A DNA stretch of 64,000 nt, taken from contig CM034548.1 in assembly GCA_020055645.1 (NCBI GenBank), positions 37,502,296 to 37,566,295 on the forward strand, in the 5' to 3' direction. This DNA is from Tomocerus qinae. Lineage: Eukaryota; Arthropoda; Collembola; Entomobryomorpha; Tomoceridae. Below, piece after piece: positions 62,602 through 64,000 of this stretch. The position numbers and the translations under genes were made by a program. How positions within the stretch are numbered: position 1 is the first letter of the stretch; the number at the start of each line of letters is the position of its first letter. A model generated the notes under the pieces. That model saw only the letters and a program-made list of their open reading frames with translations. It ran no database searches and had not been told where the DNA came from.

Positions 62602-64000
62602 AAAGATTGGCACTGTTGTTGATATTTGTGTCTGAATTTTAATGTGCTTGTACTTATCAAAATGGTGTGCTTGAAAACATACTTGATTTACCCGGTTGGC
62701 TGCTATGTATTGTGTTGTGTTACATGTAATGTTTTTAACTTTGTCTACAAAATGGTAGCGAAGTATTGCAATTGTTTTAGTCAACGACGACTGATTCTGT
62801 ATTTCCAGTAAAAAGCAAAAATGCTTCCTCTGTATTATTCTACTATAAAGAAATAGAAACTGCACCAAAAAGTAACGTATTATCTCCAATTAGTAGTATC
62901 TATTTCAAGTTCAAACTTAATTCACTAAGCAGGTTCAGTTTCTTTCGTTTTACTTATGTACTTATTAGAATACAAATGCAATTTAATGTACCTAACTAAA
63001 TAATATAAATAAGTAAAGTAAATAGATAATTGTATTGAGAACTCATACCAAGTTTAACTTAGGAATTGTATGCTATCAATGCAAGAAATAGTTGTGATAA
63101 TTTACACAGTTGTACTTGAAGGTAGACGGCATGTGGGCAGTCAGTCTATCTATTCAATGTCTTGCCACCGAAATATTCTCTTAAAAGTGGAATGCCATTA
63201 TGTGTTAGTGTATTTATACTATTAATCACGTTTGATAACTAGACTAATTAGACAATGAAGAATTCATTAACAAGATAATATGATAGAAATATCTTAGAAA
63301 AACAGTATGTAGGTGACTGAAATGGTATATCAGCTGTAGAACACGACTTGCAAGTTTACCACTGATTGTTAAATAACTCGCATGAAATATCATTGTCATG
63401 TATTTGGCGTTTTATGCGGCATTTTATGTGGTGTCAAGAAGTCAAAAACAATTTCGTACATGTATGTGGAATGGTTTAAGATAAGACAAAAGTTTCACAC
63501 TTTATACAAACTATGTAGAATTGTATGAAATTGTCAAAACTAGAGGAAAGCCTTATATTTACAGCGCTATATAAGATTTAAATCTAATGGCTACTAGAAT
63601 TTAATTGCAAAATAAATGCAATCTTCTTGCAAACAAACAAGTAAGTTCTCATGTATACCGATCCAGCCAAGTCTGTATCTCTATGCATTAACTATGACAA
63701 TGCAATATTTGTGATTTCCACAGATTTTGAATTTTTCATTATTTATTTAATTAATTAATAAAAGTATCCATTGAAGAACTGCAATTACAAATAGCAAACC
63801 AAATGAACTAATTTCATTTGGAGAAATGGGTACTTTTAAATATTGTTTTCTCTATAGTGCAATGAAAGTAGTATTCTTATTACCCAAAGGTATTATTATT
63901 GTCTGACAGAGAGCTAAACTGAGAATTTACGCCATGTATATCTCATTTTGAATCTCAATTAATAACCATTATTAGCATGACAATTAGTTTTGGTACTTTT
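62602..64000 (+). other. BCKDK 3' UTR and downstream DNA
   Basis: No coding sequence recognised. The first canonical AATAAA after the stop is at 63611-63616, about 1 kb downstream, and another lies at 63757-63762. Overlapping short frames on both strands near 62560-62890 are unrelated to any family I know. Confidence 0.6.
63611..63616 (+). terminator. Candidate BCKDK polyadenylation signal
   Basis: First canonical AATAAA downstream of the BCKDK stop, implying a 3' UTR near 1 kb unless a variant hexamer is used earlier. Confidence 0.3.

Noticed and set aside
1-64000. CRISPR arrays, operons, prophage or viral genes
   Set aside because: No regular repeat-spacer arrays, ribosome-binding-site-led gene clusters or viral hallmark proteins were seen; the window is intron-containing animal DNA.

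Overview
The window is animal nuclear DNA, most likely from an arthropod (insect, springtail or crustacean). It is AT-rich, has GT-AG spliceosomal introns from about 80 bases to 13.8 kb, and carries a nitric oxide synthase (NOS) whose wording is closest to insect and crustacean enzymes as I remember them. Species cannot be told from the sequence. There is no sign of prokaryotic, viral or organellar origin.

Layout. Bases 1-12544 are non-coding as far as I can see and contain a perfect 25-bp hairpin. A complete NOS gene runs on the + strand from 12545 to 46622. I could splice 21 coding exons by eye; they sum to 3519 nt (1172 codons plus stop), every junction keeps frame, and all introns are GT-AG. 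The first exon lies 13.8 kb upstream of the second, and that intron holds an unexplained purine/pyrimidine strand switch and a helix-turn-helix-like coding fragment. Next come a two-exon gene for an 85-residue S/T-P-rich protein (48934-49733, + strand), a three-exon gene for an unrecognised 320-residue protein (51107-52304, - strand, convergent with the previous one), a nested cluster of foldback repeats (about 54.07-55.13 kb), and a complete seven-exon gene for mitochondrial branched-chain alpha-ketoacid dehydrogenase kinase (BCKDK; 56810-62601, + strand, 414 residues). The remaining bases look like 3' UTR and intergenic sequence.

Function. NOS makes nitric oxide from arginine under calcium/calmodulin control. 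BCKDK phosphorylates and switches off the mitochondrial complex that commits leucine, isoleucine and valine to oxidation. They are neighbours, not a pathway. I found no new multi-gene system. The most original material is the two unrecognised genes, the foldback cluster, and an in-frame, stop-free 81-nt intron inside the BCKDK ATP-binding domain.
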